A DNA stretch of 64,000 nucleotides from Nocardia cerradoensis NBRC 101014 (GCF_000308535.1 NZ_BAFW01000146.1:100389-164388), one strand, 5' to 3'; counted from the first letter of the stretch, positions 51,414-60,740 are shown. The notes: generated from the sequence alone by a model not told the origin. Numbers and translations are program-made.

Positions 51414-52495
51414 CGGTGCCCCTCCCCGGTCGACGCGGTCCCGATGCCGGTGAGCGCCAAGGGCGTGGCGAACATCGGCAGATCGTCGACCACGATGCGC
51501 AGGTTCAGCGTCTTCTTGCCATCGCTACCGCTGAAGGCGGCGTTGTACCGGTCGATGAGTACCGACAGTTTGTCGGGTACCGCCCCGCCGCCGAGGATCT
51601 GCGGCACGGTATCGGTCATCGCCTGCACGAGTTGGGTTGCGGGCGCCAATTCCGTGCCGTGGGAGGCCAGCAGATGGCCGGCCTTGCCGAACAGACTGTT
51701 CGCGGCTAGTCCGAGGCCGCGGTCGGTCTTGTCCATGAAGGCATCGTCCACGCCGAACGAACCGTCCGGACGCTGGTTGTATCGGCTGTCGTAGACGTTG
51801 TAGAGCGCGTCGATCGCCTGCGTTCCGAAAGCCGGTAGGACTTCCAGAATGTCGTCGGCTCGGCGCATCAGTTCGGTCGGCAACGCGCGCTGCGTGGCGG
51901 CAACCCGGTCGGCGAAGACAATGCCGGATTGGATCAGTGGAGTCAGGCCGTCGGTGTAGCGCGCCACCTTGTTCAGCGTGGTCACCATCGACTGAGTGAG
52001 GGTGCCGTCGATCGCCAGCGATCCCTTCTCCAACATCGTCGACATGGTGAAGTCGCCGGTGGGCATCTTGTTCAGCGTGCTACCGGCCACCAAGCGATGT
52101 CCCTCGGGACGCGCGATGAAATCCACCGCGGTGATGCCGAAGTAGTTCTGCGGCCGGAAATCGAGATCGAAGGCGTCGGTGAGGCCTGAAACATCCGAGC
52201 GCAGTCGCACACTCATCCGCACGCTGCCCGGGTCGGTCTTCTCCAAGCGGGTGATCTCGCCGATCTCCGCACCGTGCAGGATGACCTTGGTGCCGGTGCC
52301 GACACCCGGGCCGACATAGGGCACCTGGATGTTCAGTGCCAGGCCCGCCGGCTCGTGCAGACGCGGGTAGATCCACAATGCGATCACGAGTACGACGGCG
52401 ATCACCAGCGCGACCACGGCGGCCGCCATGTCGACCATGCGTTTCTGATGCCGGTCGGTGCCGCGCAGGAAGTCCTGGTTGCGTATCTTGGCCAT
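51410..52495 (-). CDS. mceA: MceA-type substrate-binding protein
   Basis: 361 residues from ATG 52495; GTG directly before it could also start. Membrane segment at about 23-43, MCE domain (GVGTGTKVILHGAEIGEIT, FRPQNYFGITAVDFIARP) and a helical domain. It begins 4 nt after the yrbEB stop and has AGGATAGGG upstream. First mce gene of the operon. Confidence 0.9.
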   Translation of the reverse strand: MAKIRNQDFLRGTDRHQKRMVDMAAAVVALVIAVVLVIALWIYPRLHEPAGLALNIQVPYVGPGVGTGTKVILHGAEIGEITRLEKTDPGSVRMSVRLRSDVSGLTDAFDLDFRPQNYFGITAVDFIARPEGHRLVAGSTLNKMPTGDFTMSTMLEKGSLAIDGTLTQSMVTTLNKVARYTDGLTPLIQSGIVFADRVAATQRALPTELMRRADDILEVLPAFGTQAIDALYNVYDSRYNQRPDGSFGVDDAFMDKTDRGLGLAANSLFGKAGHLLASHGTELAPATQLVQAMTDTVPQILGGGAVPDKLSVLIDRYNAAFSGSDGKKTLNLRIVVDDLPMFATPLALTGIGTASTGEGHR

Positions 52496-52499
52496 CACC

Positions 52500-53372
52500 C
52501 TATCCTTTGAAAACCAGTAGCGGGGACAGTCCCCAGATCGCCACTGTCATCGCGAAATTCAGCACGACGATCGCGACGAGACTGGCGCGGATCGCCCTTC
52601 CCGATGCCGCACCGACGCCCGCGGGGCCGCCGGTCGCGAAATAGCCGTAGTAGCAATGGATCAGGGTCACCACGGCACAGAAGGTCACCGCCTTGATCAC
52701 CGACGCCGTCAGATCGGGCCAGCTGAGAAACTGGGCGAAATAGTGGTCGTAGGTTCCGGACGGCTGATGGTGGAAGATCTTGACGATGATGCCGCCGGTG
52801 AAGAAGGCGATCACCAGCGCCATGAGATAGCCGGGTAACACGACGAGCATCCCGCCGACCAGCCGGGTGCCGACCACGAACGGAATCGCTCTCAGGCCCA
52901 TCGATTCGGTGGCATCGATCTCCTCCGAGATGCGCATGGCCCCGATCTCGGCGGTCATGCGACAGCCCGCCTGGGCGGCGAATCCGATGCCGGTGATGAT
53001 CGGCGCGATCACGCGAATATTGCCGAACGACCCGATGATTCCGGTCAGCGCACCGAATCCGAGCAGATTCAAGGCCATGAAGGCCTCGATCGCGACGACG
53101 GCGCCGACAGCGACGCCCAGAAAGAACATCAGGCTCACGACACCGCCGTCGACGATCAGCGAACCGCTGCCCCACGCCATGTTGTTCATCGTCTTCACGG
53201 TCTGTTTCCGATAGTGACGGATCGTCACCGGGAGCAGATAAAAGGTTTTCGTGATGAACAGCGCGACCTGGCCGATTTCGCCGACGAATTCGCTCACGCT
53301 CCGAACGAGTGCGCGAATCGGGCGGGCGGCGAATGCGGGCCCGAGAGAAAAGGATTGCGAAGGTGTACTCAT
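52500..53372 (-). CDS. yrbEB: YrbE/MlaE-family permease B
   Basis: 290 residues from ATG 53372, 2 nt after the yrbEA stop. Five or so hydrophobic segments and the MlaE coupling signature EIGAMRISEEIDATESMG, which contacts the ATPase. Permease half of the Mce importer, pairing with YrbEA and MceG. An alternative upstream start would overlap yrbEA. Confidence 0.93.
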   Translation of the reverse strand: MSTPSQSFSLGPAFAARPIRALVRSVSEFVGEIGQVALFITKTFYLLPVTIRHYRKQTVKTMNNMAWGSGSLIVDGGVVSLMFFLGVAVGAVVAIEAFMALNLLGFGALTGIIGSFGNIRVIAPIITGIGFAAQAGCRMTAEIGAMRISEEIDATESMGLRAIPFVVGTRLVGGMLVVLPGYLMALVIAFFTGGIIVKIFHHQPSGTYDHYFAQFLSWPDLTASVIKAVTFCAVVTLIHCYYGYFATGGPAGVGAASGRAIRASLVAIVVLNFAMTVAIWGLSPLLVFKG

Positions 53373-53374
53373 GA

Positions 53375-54286
53375 TTATGCCAATCGGGCCGGGAAGAACA
53401 TCATCTGCAGCTGGCTGATGAGCAGATTCGTCATGAAGATGCAGAACACGCTCAGCACGACCGAGGCGTTGACGGCATTCGCCACACCCTTCGGGCCGCC
53501 CTTGGCCTCCAGCCCGCGCAGGCTCGCGATCAATACCACAATGGCGGCGAAGACCAGCGCCTTCAACACCGAGAACGCCAAGTCGGTGGGTGTGGCGAAC
53601 GCACCGAACGACTGCCAGAAACTGCCCGGCACAACATGATTGACATTCGCCGAGATGATCAGGCCGGCGAAGACGCCCGCGGCGATGATGATGATGCACA
53701 ACACCGGCGCGATCGCGATCATCGCCACGAAACGTGGCATCACCAGTCGTTCGACCGGGTCCACGCCCATGACGCGCATCGCGTCGATCTCCTCGCGAAT
53801 CGCGCGGGCGCCGAGATCGGAGGCGATCGCCGAGGCCGCCGCGCCACTCATCAACAGACCGGCCGCCATCGGCGCGCCCTGTCCTACGACGCCGAGTCCA
53901 CTCGCCGCGCCGGCCAGCGAATTCGCGCCGACCTGGTTCATGATGCCGCCGACCTGAACCGACACCTCGGCGCCGATCGGAATCGCCATGAGCAGGGCCG
54001 GCAAGGCAGTCACCTTCAGTAGCAACCACATCTGTTCGACGAGTTCGTACACCGGCATCCGCAGGCGAACGGTGTCGACGACCGAGTACCGCACGACCGC
54101 CGCGGTCAGGTGCGCGGACCGGCCCAGCGTTGCGAGGCTGTCGAGCGGCGCGCGCCGCAGGTGGGCTAGTACCCGGTGAGCACGTGACAGGACGGCCGCG
54201 GGTGGGGAGCCGGTCCGATGGCTCGGCATCGGACCGCTCGGGCCGGGTAGTGCGTGCGCGATCGACGGTGCCTGCGTAATACTCAT
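53375..54286 (-). CDS. yrbEA: YrbE/MlaE-family permease A
   Basis: 303 residues from ATG 54286, preceded by GGGAGGTG. A Pro-rich N-terminal tail, then the permease domain with the coupling signature LGARAIREEIDAMRVMGVD and membrane segments such as VLCIIIIAAGVFAGLII. First gene of the mce operon; the next upstream gene (mceG) is about 650 nt away on the same strand. Confidence 0.93.
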   Translation of the reverse strand: MSITQAPSIAHALPGPSGPMPSHRTGSPPAAVLSRAHRVLAHLRRAPLDSLATLGRSAHLTAAVVRYSVVDTVRLRMPVYELVEQMWLLLKVTALPALLMAIPIGAEVSVQVGGIMNQVGANSLAGAASGLGVVGQGAPMAAGLLMSGAAASAIASDLGARAIREEIDAMRVMGVDPVERLVMPRFVAMIAIAPVLCIIIIAAGVFAGLIISANVNHVVPGSFWQSFGAFATPTDLAFSVLKALVFAAIVVLIASLRGLEAKGGPKGVANAVNASVVLSVFCIFMTNLLISQLQMMFFPARLA

Positions 54287-54413
54287 CGGTGGCACCTCCC
54301 TCCGTGGATATCGGCGCATGCGACAACTGCGCCGGTTGTTGCCGGGTTATCGATGGATGATTGCGCGAAGCCTTTCCGCCTCCGGTGACAACAATCACCG
54401 AAGAGGAAATCGA

Positions 54414-54644
54414 CTACCGCTCAAAGATTTTGCGTGCGATGCCGCCTGCGAGCACCGCACACAACGAACCGAATGCGCGTGTCCCAGCGAACGCCGGCGC
54501 GTCGACGACGGGGCGCAATTCCGTATACCGGATGCCGAGCAGTGGGGCGTCGGGAAAGTTCGTGCGCGGTCCCGTGTCGGACGACGTGGAGATCGGCGCG
54601 TTCCGTTCTCTCTCGCATCCGCCGGTGCCGTGTCCGGCACGCAT
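54414..54644 (-). CDS. possible small protein in the mce leader
   Basis: 76 codons, start ATG 54644, no clear ribosome-binding site. The C-terminal part PVVDAPAFAGTRAFGSL, CAVLAGGIARKIFER looks protein-like, and codon third positions are moderately GC-rich. It would lie between the candidate mce promoter and yrbEA on the same strand. It may equally be non-coding leader. Confidence 0.25.
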   Translation of the reverse strand: MRAGHGTGGCERERNAPISTSSDTGPRTNFPDAPLLGIRYTELRPVVDAPAFAGTRAFGSLCAVLAGGIARKIFER

Positions 54645-54853
54645 TCGGGGACCGGAAAGAGGATCGCAGCATTCCAGATCGGTTCGGCGACATTGCCTTC
54701 GAGCGTCATTGTTCGATACTCCGATTCACGAGACCGCATTCGCCGCTGATGGGCGGGCAGTGGAGCCACACACGAATTCCGGGAATGGAAGTCGGACCAC
54801 GCCGTTGTGACCCGCATCTCCGGGCGATGCATCACGTGTTGTGGCTCACAGCA

Positions 54854-54882
54854 AACATACTTCGCTTTACGCATTACGTCAA
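54854..54882 (-). promoter_or_regulatory. candidate promoter of the mce operon
   Basis: Minus strand: TTGACG (54882-54877), 17-nt spacer, TATGTT (54859-54854). The -35 lies in CGATTGACGTAAT (54885-54873), identical over 13 nt to the acyl-CoA ligase promoter at 20.9 kb. Confidence 0.55.
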
Positions 54883-54937
54883 TCGTCTTTTGTAAAACAG
54901 CTCGATTTATGTTTTGCCGACTCGGCCGGCGACACGG

Positions 54938-55942
54938 TCATCGAGCTGGGGCCGAGAGCGATGCCCGGTCCGCGAAACTCGCCTCGACAGCCGCCCGCGC
55001 CGCGGCCGGAAGCGTGGGCAGCATTTCGCGAACCCGGGCCTGGCGCCGCGCTACCGCACGACGCTCCGGCATTCCGGGCGTGGCCGTCATCTGAGCGACG
55101 ATCCCTTCGATCTCGTCCACCCCGCCGATGTGATGCCCGGCGTCGGCCAACGCTCGCTCGCGCACGATCTGCGCCTCGTCCTTCTCCTCCGACATGCCGA
55201 TCGGGCCGACCATGCGGCCGTTGATGAATTGCCGGACCACCGGTTCGTCGGAGGTGAGCAGCACCTCCCGTGGGCCGAACATGACCAGGTCGCGCCGGAA
55301 CAGCATGCCGATGTTGTCCGGCACGGTCCGCGCGAGATTGATGTTGTGCGTGACGATCAGGAAGGTCGCGTCGATCTGGGCGTTGATATCCAGGAAGAGC
55401 TGGCTGATGTAGGTGGTGCGGACCGGGTCGAGCCCGGAATCCGGTTCGTCGACGAGGATGACCTCGGGATCGAGAACCAGCGCTCGCGCCAACCCCGCGC
55501 GCTTGCGCATACCGCCGGAGATCTCGCCAGGGAGTTTGTCCTCCGCACCGAGCAGGCCCGTCATCTCCAACTTCTCCATGACGATGCGCCGAATCTCCGA
55601 CTCCCCCTTGCGGGTGTGCTCGCGCAACGGAAATGCCACGTTGTCGAACAGGTTCATCGAGCCGAACAAGGCGCCGTCCTGGAACAGGACGCCGAACAAC
55701 TTCCGGATCTCGTAGAGCTGAGACGTCGAGCAGGTGGTGATGTCGGTGCCGTCGACGTGGATCGATCCGCGCTCGGGCCGAAGCAGGCCGATCAGCGATT
55801 TCAGGAACACCGATTTGCCGGTGCCCGAAGGGCCCAGCAGAACACTGACCTCACCGGCCGGCAGCGTCAATGTCACATCTCGCCAAATAGTCTGGGAACC
55901 AAAGCTTTTGGTGATTCCGGCAGTGCTGACTTCAACACCCAT
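54938..55942 (-). CDS. mceG: ABC transporter ATPase of the Mce/MlaF type (MceG/Mkl)
   Basis: 334 residues from ATG 55942, preceded by CAGGAG. Walker A GPSGTGKS (37-44), Q-loop FQDG near 88, signature ISGGM (141-145), Walker B VILVDEP (161-167) and the switch His in THNINLA. The C-terminal extension after about residue 235 is typical of MceG and interacts with the permeases. In mycobacteria the ATPase gene is unlinked from mce operons; here it is directly upstream on the same strand, implying a dedicated ATPase. Confidence 0.93.
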   Translation of the reverse strand: MGVEVSTAGITKSFGSQTIWRDVTLTLPAGEVSVLLGPSGTGKSVFLKSLIGLLRPERGSIHVDGTDITTCSTSQLYEIRKLFGVLFQDGALFGSMNLFDNVAFPLREHTRKGESEIRRIVMEKLEMTGLLGAEDKLPGEISGGMRKRAGLARALVLDPEVILVDEPDSGLDPVRTTYISQLFLDINAQIDATFLIVTHNINLARTVPDNIGMLFRRDLVMFGPREVLLTSDEPVVRQFINGRMVGPIGMSEEKDEAQIVRERALADAGHHIGGVDEIEGIVAQMTATPGMPERRAVARRQARVREMLPTLPAAARAAVEASFADRASLSAPAR

Positions 55943-56186
55943 ACCTACTCCTGAGCAGAAACCGGCGCGAGAGTGACACCGGTGGACAATCACAGACAGT
56001 TCGAGCTGTGATACATAGGACGTTCTTCGTCCAACGTTAGACGGATCACAATTTCTGTGCAAGGATAGCTGCTGCGCCTCAATCCACGAGGCGTTTCACA
56101 ACAGCGGAGGGGCACCGCGGCCCGGGACGGCTCGACCGCTCGTCGCGGTGGCGAACAGCGAAATCCGCGAACCCAGGAGTTGCCCG

Positions 56187-57200
56187 ATGCGGTCACATCG
56201 TCGTGCGCAATCGAGAAGTACGGATCGAAACCCGTGGGGATACAACCCCGCACTACTGTCGGCCATCGCGGTCACCGGAATGCTCGTCGCGGCATCGTCG
56301 GCCGCAGGCGGTGAACCCGCACCCCACTCACCCGGCCGGACCGCCCTTGCCACAGAAAGCTTTGCCGCCCAGCGTACTTCGGCTGAAACAGTGAGCGGAC
56401 CGATGCTTGTTCCGGCCGCCGTCGCCACCTTTCGTCCCCACGCCGCACCGCCGGCGCCGGAACCCCCTCGAGGCACGGCCGCAGGAATCCCCGAACCGGT
56501 ACTGGCCGCCTACCGCAACGCCGAGCTGATCCTCGCCCGGTCGCAACCGGACTGCGGTCTCACCTGGAACCTGCTGGCCGGCATCGGGCGTGTCGAATCC
56601 GGCCACGCTCGTTCCGGCGATGTCGACGACCGAGGCCGGACCCACTCTCCGATACTCGGACCGGCACTCGACGGAACGCTTCCGGGGAACGAAATCATCA
56701 GAAGCAGCAGCGGTTACGTCCGAGCCGTCGGCCCCATGCAGTTCCTGCCGAGTACATGGCAGCGCTGGGCCAGCGACGGTAATGGCGACGGAATCGCCGA
56801 TCCCGACAACGTCTACGACGCGGCACTGGCGGCCGGGAGGTACCTGTGCGCGGGCGGTGCCGATCTGCGCGAACCGGAACAGCGCCTGCAGGCCGTGCTG
56901 CGGTACAACCACTCGATGTCGTATGCCTCGACTGTGCTCACCTGGTCACACATCTATGCCGGCGAGGCCGGGTCCGCTCCCGAACTCTCTGCGCCGCAGC
57001 CGGATACGTCATCCGATCCCGCAGCGACCGGCGATCCGGCCCCGTCGGAGAATGACGAATCCAGCACCGCGACGCTTCCCGAGGATGCACCGTCCACACC
57101 GGCACCGGCACCGGCACCGGCACCGGCACCGGCACCGATGATCTACATCCCCGGGCTACCACCGATTCCGTGCGGGATCTTCTGCCCGCCGCCACGGTAG
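56187..57200 (+). CDS. secreted lytic transglycosylase-like protein
   Basis: 337 residues from ATG 56187, with GGAG upstream. N-terminal signal segment (about 20-42). Catalytic domain from about 100: WNLLAGIGRVESGHARSG with E137 as the expected catalytic acid, then AVGPMQFLPSTWQRWASDGN and DPDNVYDAALAAGRYLC, the MltB-type slt35 fold. The C-terminus is Pro/Ala/Glu-rich, with the (PA)n stretch coded by a GGCACC repeat, and ends in a Cys-containing tail. Cleaves peptidoglycan in the cell wall; transcribed divergently from mceG. Confidence 0.9.
   Translation: MRSHRRAQSRSTDRNPWGYNPALLSAIAVTGMLVAASSAAGGEPAPHSPGRTALATESFAAQRTSAETVSGPMLVPAAVATFRPHAAPPAPEPPRGTAAGIPEPVLAAYRNAELILARSQPDCGLTWNLLAGIGRVESGHARSGDVDDRGRTHSPILGPALDGTLPGNEIIRSSSGYVRAVGPMQFLPSTWQRWASDGNGDGIADPDNVYDAALAAGRYLCAGGADLREPEQRLQAVLRYNHSMSYASTVLTWSHIYAGEAGSAPELSAPQPDTSSDPAATGDPAPSENDESSTATLPEDAPSTPAPAPAPAPAPAPMIYIPGLPPIPCGIFCPPPR
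57101..57136 (+). repeat. GGCACC hexanucleotide repeat, 6 copies
   Basis: Six perfect copies in frame within the transglycosylase gene, encoding alternating Ala-Pro. Such a tract can vary in copy number without frameshift. Confidence 0.9.
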
Positions 57201-57241
57201 ACCCGCGGCCCGCCGTTTCGATGAGTGACGGCAGGCACTCG

Positions 57242-58237
57242 CTACCGTGCCGGAAAGGCCGGAACGTCGTGCCAATCCCCGATCTGATAGCAGGCGTGCG
57301 CCTCCTCCTGTTCGAAGGACAACAGCCGCAACAGACGGACCGCGCCATGATCGTCGGGGTCGATCCGCATCAACACCAACTGCGCTCCCACCGTCCTCAA
57401 TTCGTCCAGCGTGCGGGTGAGCAGCGCCTCGCCGAGACCGCCACCACGAATCTCCGGCACTACGATAAGCGCACGCACCCACGCCGCCCGCAGTTCCAAA
57501 TGCCGAATCGGGCGCGGATCGAACCAGACCAGGCCGGCCGGGCGCGCACACCCCGCCGACGCAAGCAGCATCCGGCCGCTACGTTCCGCGAATTCCGAAC
57601 GGAACCGGTCGAATTGCGCCGCGGTCAGCCCCTGCCGCGCCAGCACCTCGCCGGCCGCCGCCACAACCGCGCCATCGGTGAGGTCGACCGGCCCGTCCAC
57701 CGTCACACCGCCGGGCAGGGCGACCGGTTCCACCGGTACCGCAAAAGGACCCGCCAGATGACGCAGCATCGTCCACTGCCGGGCGATCGGCACGATGTCG
57801 AATCGCCGCGTCAGCCGCTCGGAGGCGGGATGGCTGCCGTAGGCCCAGCATCGCAGCGCCGTCGCTCCTCGGCCACACCACCCGTCGGGCGTACCGACGT
57901 CCAGACCCAACTCCTCCACCAGCAGCGTCGTCACCCCGCGCGAGCGGTAGTCGGGATGAACCGTGTAGGCGACCGTGCCCTGACCGTCCGCGTCGATCGT
58001 CAGGTTCAGATAGGCCACCATCACCATCGGCGCATCCGCCCGTGCACTCAGGTCTCGGCGCGCCTTGATCGGCAAATGCCAAACCGACCGCATCTCGTCA
58101 GAGACGGCAGCCACGACCTGCGGCGGGACAACCGAGAAACCGGCTTCCTGGTCGTAGCGCGCCGCGACTTCGACCAGCGCGGTGGCCTCGTCGCGGTCCT
58201 GTTCGCCGAGCTGCCGACACCAGGTGTAGTCGATCAT
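57242..58237 (-). CDS. tandem GNAT-family N-acetyltransferase (mycothiol synthase-like)
   Basis: 331 residues with two GNAT domains (about 1-160 and 180-331). Acetyl-CoA loops: VHPDYRSRGVTTLLVEELG in domain 1 and VVPEIRGGGLGEALLTRTLDE in domain 2. This two-domain plan and length resemble MshD but family identity is not proven by motif. Convergent with the transglycosylase and divergent from the second Rieske gene across operator G. Confidence 0.83.
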   Translation of the reverse strand: MIDYTWCRQLGEQDRDEATALVEVAARYDQEAGFSVVPPQVVAAVSDEMRSVWHLPIKARRDLSARADAPMVMVAYLNLTIDADGQGTVAYTVHPDYRSRGVTTLLVEELGLDVGTPDGWCGRGATALRCWAYGSHPASERLTRRFDIVPIARQWTMLRHLAGPFAVPVEPVALPGGVTVDGPVDLTDGAVVAAAGEVLARQGLTAAQFDRFRSEFAERSGRMLLASAGCARPAGLVWFDPRPIRHLELRAAWVRALIVVPEIRGGGLGEALLTRTLDELRTVGAQLVLMRIDPDDHGAVRLLRLLSFEQEEAHACYQIGDWHDVPAFPAR

Positions 58238-58271
58238 CGTCCGCCCTTCTTTCCCTGCGCCGGTTTACACG

Positions 58272-58294
58272 TAAATCTACATGGGTTAGATTTA
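58272..58294. promoter_or_regulatory. operator G of the cluster regulon (perfect palindrome)
   Basis: TAAATCT (58272-58278), 9-nt spacer ACATGGGTT, AGATTTA (58288-58294). Same arms and spacing as site A at 22778. 85 nt upstream of the second Rieske oxygenase start. Confidence 0.7.
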
Positions 58295-58378
58295 AGTTGC
58301 TATATAGACAGCTCAGGACTGTATCCGAAGCGCTCAAGTGACCATCCGAGCCAAGCTGCAGAACATTGGAGATACGCC

Positions 58379-59548
58379 ATGACCGAGGTCGGGGCCCCCC
58401 GCGAAGAACGCATCCGTCGCGCATTGACCCATCTGCGCAACGACACCACCGACGAGTTCGGCCACGTCACCTGGTTCGAGCCGACGGAGTTCACCGACCC
58501 CGCAGTCGCCCAGCGCGAGCGCGATCTCATCTTCGGCCGGGTGCCGTCGATCGTCGCGCACGGGTCCGAGATCCCTCGTGCCGGCGACTTCTTCACCCTG
58601 CAGATGCCCCGCAACAACATCATCGTGGTGCGCCAGCGCGACGGCGGGGTGAAGGCGCTGGTCAACCTCTGCCGGCATCGTGGAGCACTGCTGGAGAAGG
58701 AGGAGAAGGGCCGGTGCCGGCTGTTCTCGTGCCCGTATCACCGCTGGTCCTACGACATGGACGGCAGCCTGCGAACCATCACCCGCGACAACACCTTCGG
58801 CGAGCCGGAACGCGCGACACTCGGACTGATCGAGCTACCGACCGAGGAACGTCACGGGTTCATCTGGGTGGTCGACGATGCCGACGCCGAGATCGACGTC
58901 GCGTCCTGGCTGGGTCCGGACATGGATGCCGTGCTCGCCTCCTATGACCTGCAATCGAAGGTGTGCGTCCAGGGCGAGGGCTTCGACGAGCCGGTCAACT
59001 GGAAGATCATGCAGGACGCGTTCCTCGACGGCTATCACATCCAGTACGCGCACCCCAATACCGCGGCCAAGCACATCCACACCAATGTGATGGCCTTCGA
59101 CGATTTCGGCCGCCACTGCCGGTTCATCGCCCCGCGCAAATCGATCGACCGCTGGATCGAGGAGGATCCCGGCGACCGCAGCCTGGCCGGCGACATCACC
59201 GAAACCCACTTCCTGCTGCCCAACAGCACGCTCCTGCGCCAGCCCGATCATTTCCAGTTGCTGACCTTCCGGCCTCATCCGTCCGATCCGCAGCGCAGTC
59301 GGATGGAGATGCGGCTCATCGTTCCGCCGGTCGAGCAAACCGAGCTGACCGAGGAGAAGTGGACGCGGCTGTGGGACAAGAACTGGCAGATCCTGCTCGA
59401 TGTCCTGCACGCCGAGGACTTCCCGCTCCTGCGCGATTCGCAGCGCGGCATGACCAGCGCCAGTGCCGGACGAATGGTGCTGGGACAGAACGAAGTCGCC
59501 AACCAAGTCTTCCGCCGCGAGACGCAGAAGCTGCTCACGCAGAAATGA
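58379..59548 (+). CDS. Rieske non-haem iron oxygenase, alpha subunit
   Basis: 389 residues from ATG 58379, preceded by GGAG. Rieske ligands C98-x-H100 (CRHRG) and C118-xx-H121 (CPYHRW); iron site D217, H220 and H225 in DGYHIQYAH. Similar in plan to the 42.7-kb Rieske protein but clearly divergent, so the two probably hydroxylate different positions. No beta subunit or reductase adjacent. Followed 40 nt later by an acyl-CoA dehydrogenase, so it probably belongs to the same acyl-CoA pathway. Operator G is upstream. Confidence 0.93.
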   Translation: MTEVGAPREERIRRALTHLRNDTTDEFGHVTWFEPTEFTDPAVAQRERDLIFGRVPSIVAHGSEIPRAGDFFTLQMPRNNIIVVRQRDGGVKALVNLCRHRGALLEKEEKGRCRLFSCPYHRWSYDMDGSLRTITRDNTFGEPERATLGLIELPTEERHGFIWVVDDADAEIDVASWLGPDMDAVLASYDLQSKVCVQGEGFDEPVNWKIMQDAFLDGYHIQYAHPNTAAKHIHTNVMAFDDFGRHCRFIAPRKSIDRWIEEDPGDRSLAGDITETHFLLPNSTLLRQPDHFQLLTFRPHPSDPQRSRMEMRLIVPPVEQTELTEEKWTRLWDKNWQILLDVLHAEDFPLLRDSQRGMTSASAGRMVLGQNEVANQVFRRETQKLLTQK

Positions 59549-59588
59549 CCACAGCGCTGGGACACGAGCCCGGCACAGGAGGAGTGCA

Positions 59589-60740
59589 GTGAAAACAGAT
59601 CTATTCGAGTCCGACCACGAACTCTTCGGCCGGACCGTGCGCGGCTTCGTGGAGCGACACGTCATCCACAAGATGGAGAAGTGGGACGCCGACCGACTCA
59701 TCGACCGCGACACCTGGCGCGCGGCCGGGCAACAGGGTTTGCTCGGATTGGCGGTGCCCGAACAGTACGGCGGGGCCGGCGAAACGGACTACCGCTTCCG
59801 CGTGGTGATCCAGACCGAAATCGCCCGAGTGGGAGCCTCGGCGCTGCAGTCGGGGTTCTCCACCAACGACGACATCGTGCTGAATTACCTACTGCGGCAC
59901 GCGAATTCCGAGCAGCGCGACCGCTGGCTGCCCGGATTCACCACCGGCGAGACAATCGGCGCCATTGCCATGACCGAGCCGGGCGCCGGCAGCGACCTGC
60001 GCTCGGTGCAGACCACTGCGGTCCGCGAAGGCGAGGAATGGGTGATCAACGGATCCAAGACGTTCATTACCAGCGGCATGCTCGCTGACCTGGTCATCGT
60101 GTTCGCGGTCACCGACCGCGATCTGGGCTCGCGCGGTTTCAGCCTGTTCGTGGTCGAGGACGGCACCCCTGGGTTCACCCGCGGCCGGAAACTCGACAAG
60201 GTCGGCCTGCACGCGCAGGATACGGCGGAACTGTTCTTCGACAATGTCCGTGTTCCAGATGCCAACCGGCTCGGCGACATCGGCGGCGGATTCGGCTACC
60301 TGATGCAGAGCCTGCCGCTCGAGCGGCTCGGAATCGGTATCGCCGCACAGGTTTCCGCGGAAGCCGTGCTCGGCTGGACCCTCGACTATGTGAAGGAGCG
60401 CCGCGCCTTCGGCAAACCCATCGGTGAATTCCAAGGGCTCGGTTTCACCCTGGCCGAACTGCAGACCGCCACCGAGGTATCGCGGGCCTACATCGATCGC
60501 TGTGTCCGCGAATACAACCGGGGCACCCTGACCGCGGTCGATGCCGCGAAGGCCAAACTGTGGGCCACCGAATTGCAGGGCAAGGTGATCGACGCCGGCG
60601 TGCAGTTGCACGGTGGCTACGGCTACATGATGGAGTATCCGGTCGCGAAGGCCTTCATCGATGCCCGCATCCAGCGCATCTACGGTGGCACCAACGAGAT
60701 CATGAAGGAGATCATCCATCGCGATCTCATGCGTGCCTGA
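59589..60740 (+). CDS. acyl-CoA dehydrogenase
   Basis: 383 residues from GTG 59589, with AGGAGGAG upstream. Seen: LAVPEQYGGAGETDYRF, IAMTEPGAGSDLRSVQT, FITSGMLADLVIVFA, and the C-terminal QLHGGYGYMMEYPVAKAFID, IQRIYGGTNEIMKEII in which the catalytic Glu lies in GGTNE region context. FAD-dependent alpha,beta-dehydrogenation of an acyl-CoA. Forms a unit with the Rieske oxygenase and is followed by a strong hairpin. Confidence 0.92.
   Translation: MKTDLFESDHELFGRTVRGFVERHVIHKMEKWDADRLIDRDTWRAAGQQGLLGLAVPEQYGGAGETDYRFRVVIQTEIARVGASALQSGFSTNDDIVLNYLLRHANSEQRDRWLPGFTTGETIGAIAMTEPGAGSDLRSVQTTAVREGEEWVINGSKTFITSGMLADLVIVFAVTDRDLGSRGFSLFVVEDGTPGFTRGRKLDKVGLHAQDTAELFFDNVRVPDANRLGDIGGGFGYLMQSLPLERLGIGIAAQVSAEAVLGWTLDYVKERRAFGKPIGEFQGLGFTLAELQTATEVSRAYIDRCVREYNRGTLTAVDAAKAKLWATELQGKVIDAGVQLHGGYGYMMEYPVAKAFIDARIQRIYGGTNEIMKEIIHRDLMRA

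Larger units (their letters stand above)
54287..54937. other. long leader region of the mce operon
   Basis: 651 nt between yrbEA and mceG. Holds the TTGACG promoter at 54854-54882 and the possible small frame at 54414-54644. AT-rich near 54840-54910. No RNA gene recognised. Confidence 0.5.

Noticed and set aside
22778..58294. Identification of the palindromes as KstR or KstR2 operators
   Set aside because: KstR sites have AAC-N4-GTT-type cores and KstR2 sites AAGCAAG-type arms; neither fits TAAAyCT-N9-AGrTTTA.
57170..58378. A long in-frame extension upstream of the second Rieske oxygenase
   Set aside because: The extension is antisense to the GNAT gene and crosses operator G; ATG 58379 has a good ribosome-binding site and gives the normal family length.
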